A stretch of 64,000 bases of DNA from Pseudomonadota bacterium (GTDB lineage Bacteria; Pseudomonadota; Gammaproteobacteria; Xanthomonadales; Rhodanobacteraceae), in NCBI GenBank assembly GCA_021794575.1, contig JAJYQO010000025.1:1-64000 (forward strand). The letters are read 5' to 3'. This document shows positions 9,895 through 19,098 of the stretch, piece after piece (the first letter of the stretch is position 1; every line of letters starts with the position of its first letter). The notes under the pieces were generated by a model. It worked only from the letters and a program-made list of their open reading frames with translations, was not told the DNA's origin and did no database searches. A program made the position numbers and the translations under genes.

Positions 9895-10764
9895 CTAGAT
9901 GATGTAGACGAACAGGAACAGCCCCAGCCACACGATATCGACGAAATGCCAGTACCAAGCCACCGCCTCGAAGGCGAAGTGGTGTTCCTTGCTGAAATGA
10001 CCGCGCCAGGCGCGGTAGGCGATCACCCAGAGCATGATCGACCCCAGCGTCACGTGCAGGCCGTGGAAACCGGTCAGCATGAAGAAGGTGGCGCCGTAGA
10101 TGCCGCTGTGCAGGGTGAGGTTGAGATGCGTGTAGGCGTCCATGTACTCGCGCGCCTGCAGGAACACGAACAGCATGCCCAGAATCGGCGTGGCCACCAG
10201 CCAGGGCAGCATGCGCCGGCGGTTGCCGTCGCGCAGCGCATGGTGGGCGATGGTGACGGTGACGCTGGAGGAGAGCAGGATCAGCGTGTTGATCAGCGGT
10301 TCGCCCCAGGGCGGCACGGTCTGGAATACGCCGCCGATGGCATCCGGGCCGTTGGTAGGCCAGCCACCGGTGTAGCCGCGGAACAGGTACAGGTTGGTGA
10401 GCGCGCCGTGACCCTCGCCGGCCAGCCAGGGCACCTGCAGGCCGCGGCTGTAGAACAGTGCGCCGAAGAACGCGCCGAAGAACATCACCTCGGAGAAGAT
10501 GAACCACATCATGCCCATGCGGAACGACAGGTCCACCTGGTCGCTGTACAGCCCCTTCATCGATTCACGCGCGACCTCGCCGAACCAGCCGAAGAACATG
10601 AAAATCAGGATCGCGGCACCCGCCGCCAGCAGCAGGGGGCCTTCCGGCTCGATGCCATCCAGCCAGTGCGCGGCGCCCCACATGAAGATGAACAATCCGA
10701 CCGCGGCGATGATCGGCCAACGGCTGCCGTGGGGCACGTAATAGGCACCGGCTTGCTGTGACAT
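9895..10764 (-). CDS. ctaE: Cytochrome c oxidase subunit III
   Basis: MWFIFSEVMFFGAFFGALFYSRG, GFHGLHVTLGSIMLW, AWYWHFVDIVWLGLFLFVYII. Confidence 0.96.
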   Translation of the reverse strand: MSQQAGAYYVPHGSRWPIIAAVGLFIFMWGAAHWLDGIEPEGPLLLAAGAAILIFMFFGWFGEVARESMKGLYSDQVDLSFRMGMMWFIFSEVMFFGAFFGALFYSRGLQVPWLAGEGHGALTNLYLFRGYTGGWPTNGPDAIGGVFQTVPPWGEPLINTLILLSSSVTVTIAHHALRDGNRRRMLPWLVATPILGMLFVFLQAREYMDAYTHLNLTLHSGIYGATFFMLTGFHGLHVTLGSIMLWVIAYRAWRGHFSKEHHFAFEAVAWYWHFVDIVWLGLFLFVYII

Positions 10765-10882
10765 GGCGAGGTTCCGTGGCAGTGGCTAGACGGCGCGACG
10801 GTTCGTCCGCCGCGAGAATGAACGCGAGTGTAAGGCAAGCGCCGCGCCGCGCAATGTCGCAGCGGCACGGTCGACCCGAGCC

Positions 10883-11038
10883 TCAGTGGTACAGGTAATG
10901 CTCGACGAAGAACGCGACATAGAAGGCGATCGAAACCAGCGCCAACACCAGCACCGTACGCAGCGCCGCCCGCTGCTGGCGCGCGGCGCGCGTGGCGTCG
11001 GCCGCGCTGTGTGAGGAGGGTTCGGAAGCGTTGTTCAT
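10883..11038 (-). CDS. Small single-TM protein of cytochrome oxidase operon (51 aa)
   Basis: MNNASEPSSHSAADATRAARQQRAALRTVLVLALVSIAFYVAFFVEHYLYH; between coxA and coxC. Confidence 0.7.
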   Translation of the reverse strand: MNNASEPSSHSAADATRAARQQRAALRTVLVLALVSIAFYVAFFVEHYLYH

Positions 11039-11081
11039 GCGGGGATTCGCTGCCGGCGGACGTACTGCCGCCGGCGCGGAT

Positions 11082-12701
11082 TCAGTGCGCGACGTCGCCA
11101 TGCGCCAACATGCCGGGCCGGATCTCCGGCGGCGTCGAATACGTGTGATGCGGCGCCGGCGAGGGCACTTCCCATTCCAAGCCACGCGCGCCTTCCCACA
11201 CCCGTGCCGGTGCCCGGCTCTTGGCGAAGTACACGCTGTAGATGATGTTGCCCACGAAGATCAGTTGGGTGGCGCCGAACACGAAGCCGCCGATCGAACT
11301 GACCATGTTCCAGTCGGCGAACGCCACGTTGTAGTCGGGGATGCGGCGCGGCATGCCGGCCAGTCCCAGGAAATGCATCGGGAAGAACAGCACGTTGACC
11401 GAGATCACGCTGAGCCAGAAATGGATCTTGCCCCAGCGCTCGGAGTACATGTGGCCGGTCCACTTGGGCAGCCAGTAGTACACGCCGGTCATGATGCCGA
11501 AGGCCGCACCGGTGACCAGTACGTAATGGAAATGCGCCACCACGAAATAACTGTTGTGGTACTGGTAGTCGGCCGGCACGAGGCCGAGCATCAGGCCCGA
11601 GAATCCGCCGACGGTGAACAGGATCACGAAGGCCACCGCGAACAGCATCGGCGTCTCGAAGGTCATCGAGCCCTTCCACATCGTGGCCACCCAGTTGAAC
11701 ACCTTCACGCCGGTGGGCACCGAGATCAGCATCGTGGCGTACATGAAGAACAGCTGTGCGCCCACCGGCAGACCCACCGTGAACATGTGGTGCGCCCAGA
11801 CGATGAACGACAGGAATGCGATCGAGGCGGTGGCGTACACCATCGGCTTGTAGCCGAAGATCGGCTTGCGCGCGAAAGTGGGGATGACCTCGGAGATCAC
11901 GCCGAAGGCCGGCAGGATCATCACGTACACCTCCGGGTGCCCGAAGAACCAGAATATGTGCTCGTACAGCAACACGTCGCCGCCACCGGCGGCATTGAAG
12001 AAGTTGGTGCCGAAGTACTTGTCGGTCAGCAGCATGGTCACCGCGCCGGCCAGCACCGGCATGACCGCGATCAGCAGGAACGCGGTAATCAGCCAGGTCC
12101 ATACGAACAGCGGCATCTTCAGCAGGTCCACCCCCGGCGCGCGCAGGTTGAGGATGGTGGCGATGATGTTGATCGAGCCCATGATCGAGCTGATGCCCAT
12201 CAAGTGGATGGCGAAGATGGTGAACGCCAGCGACTCGCCGCTTTGCAGCACCAGCGGCGGATACATCACCCAGCCGCCCGCTGCCGCGCCGCCCGGCAGA
12301 AACAGGGTGGACAGCAGCAGCAGGAAAGCGAACGGCAGAATCCAGAACGACAGGTTGTTCATGCGCGGCAGCGCCATGTCCGGCGCGCCGATCATCAGCG
12401 GAATCTGCCAGTTGGCCAGGCCCACGAACGCCGGCATGATCGCGCCGAAGATCATGATCAGGCCGTGCAGCGTGGTCAGCTCGTTGAAGAAGTAGGGCTG
12501 CACCAACTGCAGGCCGGGCTCGAACAGTTCCGCGCGGATCACCATCGCCATGGCGCCGCCGATGAAAAACATCACCAGCGCCAGCACCAGATACATGGTG
12601 CCGATGTCCTTGTGGTTGGTGGCGAATAGCCAGCGGTGGACGAAGCCCTTGGGCACGTCGTCGTGGTGCACATCATCGTGGGTCGCGGCGTGGGTGCTCA
12701 T
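11082..12701 (-). CDS. ctaD: Cytochrome c oxidase subunit I
   Basis: LFATNHKDIGTMYLVLALVMFFIGG, WFFGHPEVYVMILPAFGVISEVIPTFARKPIFGY, HHMFTVGLP, HFHYVLV. Confidence 0.97.
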   Translation of the reverse strand: MSTHAATHDDVHHDDVPKGFVHRWLFATNHKDIGTMYLVLALVMFFIGGAMAMVIRAELFEPGLQLVQPYFFNELTTLHGLIMIFGAIMPAFVGLANWQIPLMIGAPDMALPRMNNLSFWILPFAFLLLLSTLFLPGGAAAGGWVMYPPLVLQSGESLAFTIFAIHLMGISSIMGSINIIATILNLRAPGVDLLKMPLFVWTWLITAFLLIAVMPVLAGAVTMLLTDKYFGTNFFNAAGGGDVLLYEHIFWFFGHPEVYVMILPAFGVISEVIPTFARKPIFGYKPMVYATASIAFLSFIVWAHHMFTVGLPVGAQLFFMYATMLISVPTGVKVFNWVATMWKGSMTFETPMLFAVAFVILFTVGGFSGLMLGLVPADYQYHNSYFVVAHFHYVLVTGAAFGIMTGVYYWLPKWTGHMYSERWGKIHFWLSVISVNVLFFPMHFLGLAGMPRRIPDYNVAFADWNMVSSIGGFVFGATQLIFVGNIIYSVYFAKSRAPARVWEGARGLEWEVPSPAPHHTYSTPPEIRPGMLAHGDVAH

Positions 12702-12731
12702 GTTCTGCTGCCTCGGTCGAATGCGGTGGGA

Positions 12732-13676
12732 TCAGCCTTGCGGAGCGGCGGGCGCACCGGTCACCTCGGCGGTGCGCGAAATCGCATCCATGCGCGACCT
12801 GTTCTCCTGGTCGACCAGCCACTGCTGGAATTCGGCGCGCGGCACCGCCTTGATCACGATCGGCATGTAGGCGTGGTCCTGGCCGCACAACTGCGCGCAC
12901 TGGCCGCGGTAGGTGCCGGGCGTGTCGAACTTGCCCCAGGCATCGTGAATCTGGCCGGGGATGGCATCGGCCTGCCAGCCCAGCGCCGGCACCCAGAAGC
13001 CGTGGATGACGTCGGCCGCGGTGATCAGGAACTGGATCTTGGTGTGGGTGGGCACCACCAGCGGATGGGTGACATCCAGCAGATAGTCGTGCACGCCATG
13101 CGCGGATACCACGCTCCATGGACTGACGCCGGAGTCCGCCTGGCGCGCCACGTTGCTGTCTTCGGCCAGCTTGGACAGGAAACCGACCCGGTTGACCGGC
13201 TGCCCGAGATAGCTGAGGTAGTCGTAACGCCACATCCACTGGATGCCGGTGACCTTGACGGTGAGCTGCGAACCGTTGGTGTTGTTCTCATAGACCAGCA
13301 GGTGCGTGGCCGGATAGGCCAGGCCGATCAGGATCAGCACCGGGATGACGGTCCACACCACCTCGAGCGTGGTGTTGTGGGTGAAGCCGGCTGGCTTCGC
13401 ACCCTTGGATTTGCGGAACCGGATCAAGGCATAAACCATCGCGCCATAGACCACCACGCCGATGCCTATGCAGACATAGAACACCGCCATATGCAGATCC
13501 CACACGTCGTGCGACAGCCCGCTGTCGCCGCGCGTGAGGTTGAGCTGCCAAGGTGAAGGATGCTCCGGGTTGGCCAGGGCGGGAACGGCAAGCAGTGCGC
13601 CGGCCAGCGCCAGCAGCGCGCGCACGGCGCGACGGAACGCTGTCGGTTGGGCAAGCGGAATGACGGGCTGGGTCAT
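12732..13676 (-). CDS. ctaC: Cytochrome c oxidase subunit II
   Basis: Signal peptide, TM hairpin, CuA motif GTYRGQCAQLCGQDHAYMPIVI, VIHGFWVPALG; start MTQPVIPLAQ at 13676. Confidence 0.96.
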   Translation of the reverse strand: MTQPVIPLAQPTAFRRAVRALLALAGALLAVPALANPEHPSPWQLNLTRGDSGLSHDVWDLHMAVFYVCIGIGVVVYGAMVYALIRFRKSKGAKPAGFTHNTTLEVVWTVIPVLILIGLAYPATHLLVYENNTNGSQLTVKVTGIQWMWRYDYLSYLGQPVNRVGFLSKLAEDSNVARQADSGVSPWSVVSAHGVHDYLLDVTHPLVVPTHTKIQFLITAADVIHGFWVPALGWQADAIPGQIHDAWGKFDTPGTYRGQCAQLCGQDHAYMPIVIKAVPRAEFQQWLVDQENRSRMDAISRTAEVTGAPAAPQG

Positions 13677-14182
13677 GAATATGTCCGGGGTTGCGGTGAT
13701 TGGGCCGGCTGGCGCAGACGCGCCAGACTGGCTTCGAGTTGCCTGCACAACGCGCTGCGCTCCTCCTCGCCGAGGAAGGCGCCGATTTCGAGCGCCTTGC
13801 CGTGCGAGACCAGCGTCAGGTGCGCGTGCGCGCGGCCCGGCTGCAGGCGCACGCGCACCCAATAGGGCTGCAGACGCACGCTGGGCTGCTGCGTCGGGAA
13901 ACGCGCCACTTCCAGCGTGTCCTCGCTGAGCGTGATGCGCTCGGCGCGCGCGCCGGCGCGCCACACCCACGCGAACACCAGCAGCACCAGGCCGGCATCG
14001 AGCAGGGCGAACAGCGGCGCGAACGCATTGCCAGCCAGCGAACTGGCCAGCGCCACCAGCATGATGTAGCCGGCCAGCAATCCCGCCGCCCAGCGCAGCG
14101 CGCGCAGACTGAGCGCGCGGTTGGGCCGCAGCCACAGGACCTGGGTGGTGGACGCCGGCGCGAGGGTGTCGATCGAAACCAT
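13673..14182 (-). CDS. DUF2244 domain-containing membrane protein
   Basis: Typical two-TM DUF2244 layout (LRALRWAAGLLAGYIMLVALASSLAGN...RLQPYWVRV...LSHGKALEIGAFLGEEER analog) upstream of coxB. Confidence 0.75.
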   Translation of the reverse strand: MVSIDTLAPASTTQVLWLRPNRALSLRALRWAAGLLAGYIMLVALASSLAGNAFAPLFALLDAGLVLLVFAWVWRAGARAERITLSEDTLEVARFPTQQPSVRLQPYWVRVRLQPGRAHAHLTLVSHGKALEIGAFLGEEERSALCRQLEASLARLRQPAQSPQPRTYS

Positions 14183-14387
14183 CGGTGTTTTGGATCCCTT
14201 CAGCTTTGAGGATAGCGCCCGCGCGCAACGGGCGGCAAGCCGCGCACGCAGGCGCGCGCGTAGCCCGGGATCCGGGGGTGCGTGTACCGCGCCCCATGCG
14301 GCAGCGTGCCGCATGGCCCGCGTGCTGCGACTGCGGCGGCCCGCGCGTGACCCCTAAAATGGCGGGACTTTGCCTGCCGCAGACACC

Positions 14388-17300
14388 ATGGACATCCTCA
14401 CGCCCGAGCTTTCCGCGCACGCTCGTTTTCCGGCCTTCGGACCGGCCTGGAGCCAGACCGAGCAGGACGCTCTGGCCGCGTGCCTGGCCGAGGCCATGCC
14501 CACACCCCCGGCGGCGGCGGCCATCGAGCGCCAGGCCATCGCGCTGGTCGAACGCGTGCGCGCCCGCGCCGTAGAGCAAAGCGCTGTCGAATCCTTCATG
14601 CGCCAGTACGACCTGTCCAGCGAGGAGGGCGTGCTGCTGATGTGCGTGGCCGAGGCGCTGCTGCGCATCCCCGACGCCGCCACCGCCGACCGCCTGATCC
14701 AGGACAAGCTGGGCGATGCCGACTGGAACAAGCACCTGGGCAAGAGCGATTCGCTGTTCGTCAACGCGTCCACCTGGGGCCTGCTGCTCACCGGCCGTCT
14801 GGTGCAATTGTCGACCAGCACCGAGCGCGACTGGCTGGGCGCGCTGAAGCGCCTGGCCGGACGCAGCGGCGAACCGCTGGTGCGGCTGGCGGTGCGCCAG
14901 GCCATGCGCATCATGGGCCACCAGTTCGTGATGGGACGCAGCATCGATGAGGCGCAGTCGCGCGCGACCGAGAAGGACAACCGCGCGTACCGCTACTCCT
15001 ACGACATGCTCGGCGAGGCCGCGCTGACCGCCCCCGACGCCGCGCGCTATCTCGAGGCGTACCGCCAGGCCATCGTCGCGCTGGGCCGTCGCGGGCCTTA
15101 TGACGACGTGCTGGAGGCGCCGTCGATCTCGGTCAAGCTGTCGGCGCTGCACCCGCGCTACGAGTTCGCGCAGCGCGCGCGCACGCTGGCCGAACTGACC
15201 CCGTGCCTGCTCGAACTGGCGCAACTGGCCAAGGCGCAGGGCATCGGCATGACCGTGGACGCCGAGGAGGCCGACCGCCTGGAGCTGTCGCTGGAGGTGA
15301 TCGGTGCGGTGTTCGCCGACCGCTCGCTGGACGGCTGGGAAGGCTACGGCCTGGCGGTGCAGGCCTACCAGAAGCGCGCGCCGCAGGTGATCGACTGGCT
15401 GGTCGGGCAGAGCCGTGCCGTGGGCCGGCGCTGGTGCGTGCGCCTGGTCAAGGGCGCGTACTGGGACGCCGAGATCAAGCGCGCGCAGGAGCAGGGCCAC
15501 GGCGCGTATCCCGTGTTCACGCGCAAGGTCAACACCGACGTGTCCTACCTGGCCTGCGCGCGGCGCATGCTGGAAGCCGGCAGCACGTACATCTATCCCG
15601 CGTTCGCCACCCACAACGCGCACACGGTGGCGGCCATCCACCATCTCGCGGCGGGCCGCCCCTACGAATTCCAGCGCCTGCACGGGATGGGCGCCGATCT
15701 GTATGCCGAGGTCATCGACAAGGACCAACTGGACGCACCCTGCCGCGTGTACGCCCCGGTGGGCAGTCACGAGGATCTGCTGCCCTATCTGGTGCGGCGC
15801 CTGCTGGAAAACGGCGCCAACACCAGTTTCGTCAACCGCATTTCCGACACCGGCCTGACGCCGGCGGAACTGGTGGCCGATCCCTGCGCTGCCGCCGTGC
15901 GCAACGCGCAGGCGCAGCATCCGCGCATCCCGCTGCCCGCCGACATGTATCTGCCGATCAGGAGCAACTCCATGGGCGTCAATTTCGCCAACGACCCCGA
16001 ACTGCGCGCGCTGGCCGAACAGGTCAACGCCAACCCCGGCCCCTGGCAGGCGGCGCCGCGGGTGCCGGGCGCCACGGACAGCACGGCGGCGGCACGCGAG
16101 GTGCGCGATCCGGCCGACCGCCGCCGCATTGTGGGTCAATGGCGGGCCGCCGACGCGGCGACCATCGAACGCGCGCTGACCAATGCCGTCGCTGCACAAC
16201 CGGGCTGGGACGCCACGCCCGCCACGCAGCGCGCCGGCATCCTCGAACGCGCCGCCGACCTGCTGGAGGCGCGCCGCGGCGCCTTCGTCGCGATGTGCGT
16301 GCGCGAGGCCGGCAAGACTCTGCCCGCCAGCGTGGCCGAGGTGCGTGAAGCGGCCGATTTCCTGCGCTATTACGCGCACGAAGCGCGGCGCCTGTGCAGC
16401 GCGCCGCTGGCCCTGCCCGGCCCCACCGGCGAGCAGAACCGGATGCATCTGCACGGTCGCGGTGTGTTCGTGTGCATCAGCCCATGGAACTTCCCGCTGG
16501 CCATCTTCACCGGTCAGATCGCCGCCGCGCTGGTGGCCGGCAACAGCGTCATCGCCAAGCCGGCCGAGCAGGCCACGCTGATCGGCCACGCCATGACCTG
16601 CCTGCTGCACGAGGCCGGGATTCCGCAGGCGGTGTTGCAGTTCCTGCCCGGCGACGGTGGTACGGTCGGCGCGGCGCTCACCGGCGACCCGCGCGTGGCC
16701 GGCGTGGCCTTCACCGGCGGCACCGACACCGCCTGGGCCATCAACCGCGCACTGGCCGCGCGCAACGCGCCGATCGCCGCGCTGATCGCCGAAACCGGCG
16801 GCCAGAACGCGCTGATCGCCGACTCCTCGGCGCTGCCCGAGCAACTGGTCAAGGACGCCGTCGCCTCGGCCTTCGATTCGGCCGGACAGCGCTGCTCCGC
16901 GGCGCGCGTGCTGTTCGTGCAGGAGGACATCGCCGACAGGGTGCTGACCATGCTGGCCGGCGCCATGGCCGAGCTGAAGGTGGGTGACCCCGGACTGCTG
17001 TCCACCGACGTCGGCCCGGTGATCGACCAGGACGCGCTGGACGTACTCGCCACGCACGCCGCGCGCATGGACCGCGCAGCGCGCAAGATCGCCGAAGCGC
17101 CGCTGCCGGCGGATTGCGCGCACGGCACTTTCTTCGCGCCGCGCGCCTACGAGATATCCGGCATCGACGTGCTGCAGCGCGAAGTTTTCGGCCCGGTGCT
17201 GCACGTGGTGCGCTGGCAAGCCGATCAGCTCGATGCGGTGATCGCCGCCATCAATGCCACCGGCTATGGCCTGACGCTGGGCATCCACAGCCGCATCGAC

Positions 17301-17534
17301 GCCACCGTCGAACGCATCAGCCGCGGCGTACGCGCCGGCAATTGCTACGTCAACCGCAACCAGATCGGCGCGGTGGTCGGCGTGCAGCCGTTCGGCGGCG
17401 AAGGCCTGTCCGGCACCGGCCCCAAGGCCGGCGGCCCGCATTACCTGCAGCGCTTCATGACCGAGCGCGTGGTCAGCATCAACACCACCGCCGCCGGCGG
17501 CAACGCCTCACTGCTGACGCTGCAGGAAGATTGA
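14388..17534 (+). CDS. putA: Bifunctional proline dehydrogenase / L-glutamate gamma-semialdehyde dehydrogenase
   Basis: PRODH: YRYSYDMLGEAALT, SVKLSALHPRYE, VRLVKGAYWD; P5CDH: NFPLAIFTGQIAAALVAGN, ETGGQNALIADSSALPEQLVKDAVASAFDSAGQRCSAARVL. N-terminal ribbon-helix-helix domain absent. Confidence 0.96.
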   Translation: MDILTPELSAHARFPAFGPAWSQTEQDALAACLAEAMPTPPAAAAIERQAIALVERVRARAVEQSAVESFMRQYDLSSEEGVLLMCVAEALLRIPDAATADRLIQDKLGDADWNKHLGKSDSLFVNASTWGLLLTGRLVQLSTSTERDWLGALKRLAGRSGEPLVRLAVRQAMRIMGHQFVMGRSIDEAQSRATEKDNRAYRYSYDMLGEAALTAPDAARYLEAYRQAIVALGRRGPYDDVLEAPSISVKLSALHPRYEFAQRARTLAELTPCLLELAQLAKAQGIGMTVDAEEADRLELSLEVIGAVFADRSLDGWEGYGLAVQAYQKRAPQVIDWLVGQSRAVGRRWCVRLVKGAYWDAEIKRAQEQGHGAYPVFTRKVNTDVSYLACARRMLEAGSTYIYPAFATHNAHTVAAIHHLAAGRPYEFQRLHGMGADLYAEVIDKDQLDAPCRVYAPVGSHEDLLPYLVRRLLENGANTSFVNRISDTGLTPAELVADPCAAAVRNAQAQHPRIPLPADMYLPIRSNSMGVNFANDPELRALAEQVNANPGPWQAAPRVPGATDSTAAAREVRDPADRRRIVGQWRAADAATIERALTNAVAAQPGWDATPATQRAGILERAADLLEARRGAFVAMCVREAGKTLPASVAEVREAADFLRYYAHEARRLCSAPLALPGPTGEQNRMHLHGRGVFVCISPWNFPLAIFTGQIAAALVAGNSVIAKPAEQATLIGHAMTCLLHEAGIPQAVLQFLPGDGGTVGAALTGDPRVAGVAFTGGTDTAWAINRALAARNAPIAALIAETGGQNALIADSSALPEQLVKDAVASAFDSAGQRCSAARVLFVQEDIADRVLTMLAGAMAELKVGDPGLLSTDVGPVIDQDALDVLATHAARMDRAARKIAEAPLPADCAHGTFFAPRAYEISGIDVLQREVFGPVLHVVRWQADQLDAVIAAINATGYGLTLGIHSRIDATVERISRGVRAGNCYVNRNQIGAVVGVQPFGGEGLSGTGPKAGGPHYLQRFMTERVVSINTTAAGGNASLLTLQED

Positions 17535-17678
17535 GCGGCTTGCAAAACCGCTCCGGCACATGATGGATGTGCCGCCGCGACAAGCACGCAAGTGCTGGTC
17601 GCGACAAAGGTGGCGCGGCTAAGCCGCGCCCATTTGCTGGCATGCAGTCGCTTTGAATCGGGCGGCGGGATGCCCGAT
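17533..17678. repeat. Array of five consecutive inverted repeats (hairpins) between convergent putA and cca
   Basis: GAGCGG-N9-CCGCTC (17533-17553); CGGCACAT-N5-ATGTGCCG (17554-17574); GCGAC-A-AGCAC-GCAA-GTGCT-G-GTCGC (17577-17602); GGCGCGGC-TAA-GCCGCGCC (17612-17630); ATCGGGC-N8-GCCCGAT (17657-17678). Confidence 0.8.
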
Positions 17679-17697
17679 CTTGCAATCGGATCCGAGC

Positions 17698-18942
17698 CTA
17701 GTCCAGGCGGCAAGCGGCGGCCACGGCGCGGCAGCGCGCCGCGCGCAAAGCCTCGCCCAGCGCCGGCCCGGCCAGGCCCTGTGCCAGCAGCGGCTCGCTG
17801 CGTACCGCCTGCGCCGCCGCCAGCGCGGCGCGCAAGCGCGCCGCCTGCGGATAGGGCGCATGCTGGTGGCCGGCGCGGCCGCGCGCGTCGGCCTCGCAGG
17901 CGAGCAGGAAACCGTCCAGGCGCTGCGGCCTGCGCAGGGCATCGAGCTTCTCCAGCAACAGCAGCAGCGTGCCGGCGCGCAGCGCCAGCGCGCGGTGCGC
18001 GTCGAGGTGGTAGCGGCACACCGCCTCGGCCAGCGCGCGGTGCTCGTTGCCGACCTTGAGCCGGGCGCACAGCGCGCGCAGCGGCACCAGCCCGCGCGTC
18101 TCGTGGGCGATGTGGCGCGGCCAATCGGCCTGCGGCGTCAGTGCCTTGCCCAGGTCGTGGGTGAGCGCGGCGAAGCCCACCGCATCATCGCCGGGCGCCA
18201 GCGTGGCGGCGGCGTCCAGCACCATTTCGAGATGCGTGCCGGTGTCGATCTCGGGATGGTGCGCGGCCGGCTGCGGCACGCCGTACAGCGCATCCACCTC
18301 GGGCAGCAGCCGCGCCAGCGCGCCGCAGTCGCGCAACACGCGCAGCATCGCCGCGGGCCGCGGCTCGGCCAGTCCCTTGCGCAGCTCGGCCCAGACGCGC
18401 TCGGGCACCAGATGGTCCACCTCGCCCTGCGCGACCATGCGGTGCATCAGCGCGAGGGTATCCTCGGCCACGCGGAATCCCAGCGGCGCGAAGCGCGCGG
18501 CGAAGCGTGCCACGCGCAGCACCCGCACCGGATCCTCCACGAAGGCCGGCGCAACGTGGCGCAGCAGGCGCGCCTCGAGATCGCGCTGTCCGCCGTAGGG
18601 ATCGATGATGCGCCCTGCGGCGTCCTCGGCCATGGCGTTGATGGTCAGGTCGCGGCGCGCCAGATCCTGCTCCAGGGTGACTGCAGGCGCGGTGTCGAAC
18701 TCGAATCCGTGGTAACCGTGGCCCTGCTTGCGCTCGGTGCGCGCCAGCGCGTACTCCTCGGCCGTGTCGGGATGCAGGAATACCGGGAAGTCCTTGCCCA
18801 CCGGCTTGAAACCGGCCGCGAGCATGGCCTGCGGCGTTGCGCCCACCACCACATGGTCGCGATCGCCGCCGACGCGGCCCAGCAGGCGATCGCGCACGGC
18901 GCCGCCGACCAGGTACACCGCGAAAGGCAGAGTTGCAGGCAT
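17698..18942 (-). CDS. cca: Multifunctional CCA tRNA nucleotidyltransferase
   Basis: [63 protein letters not shown] domain [14 protein letters not shown]. Confidence 0.95.
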   Translation of the reverse strand: MPATLPFAVYLVGGAVRDRLLGRVGGDRDHVVVGATPQAMLAAGFKPVGKDFPVFLHPDTAEEYALARTERKQGHGYHGFEFDTAPAVTLEQDLARRDLTINAMAEDAAGRIIDPYGGQRDLEARLLRHVAPAFVEDPVRVLRVARFAARFAPLGFRVAEDTLALMHRMVAQGEVDHLVPERVWAELRKGLAEPRPAAMLRVLRDCGALARLLPEVDALYGVPQPAAHHPEIDTGTHLEMVLDAAATLAPGDDAVGFAALTHDLGKALTPQADWPRHIAHETRGLVPLRALCARLKVGNEHRALAEAVCRYHLDAHRALALRAGTLLLLLEKLDALRRPQRLDGFLLACEADARGRAGHQHAPYPQAARLRAALAAAQAVRSEPLLAQGLAGPALGEALRAARCRAVAAACRLD

Positions 18943-19098
18943 GCGCGAAGGCTAGCAGGCGCGGTGCCGGGTCCGGGATTCGATCATCGCGCCGTCCGCG
19001 GCATCCCGGCTGCGTCGTCATGCCGGTGCGCCGCGCTGGCGCGACGATGCCCGCGCCGGCAGCGCCGCGATGGACTTGTCCGGCGCTCCGGGTCCCGC

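Noticed and set aside
10992-12629. 545-aa plus-strand ORF opposite coxA
   Set aside because: Antisense shadow of the strongly conserved cytochrome oxidase subunit I.
14388-17534. Missing DNA-binding domain in PutA as a novelty
   Set aside because: Bifunctional PutA proteins lacking the ribbon-helix-helix domain are a well-known class.
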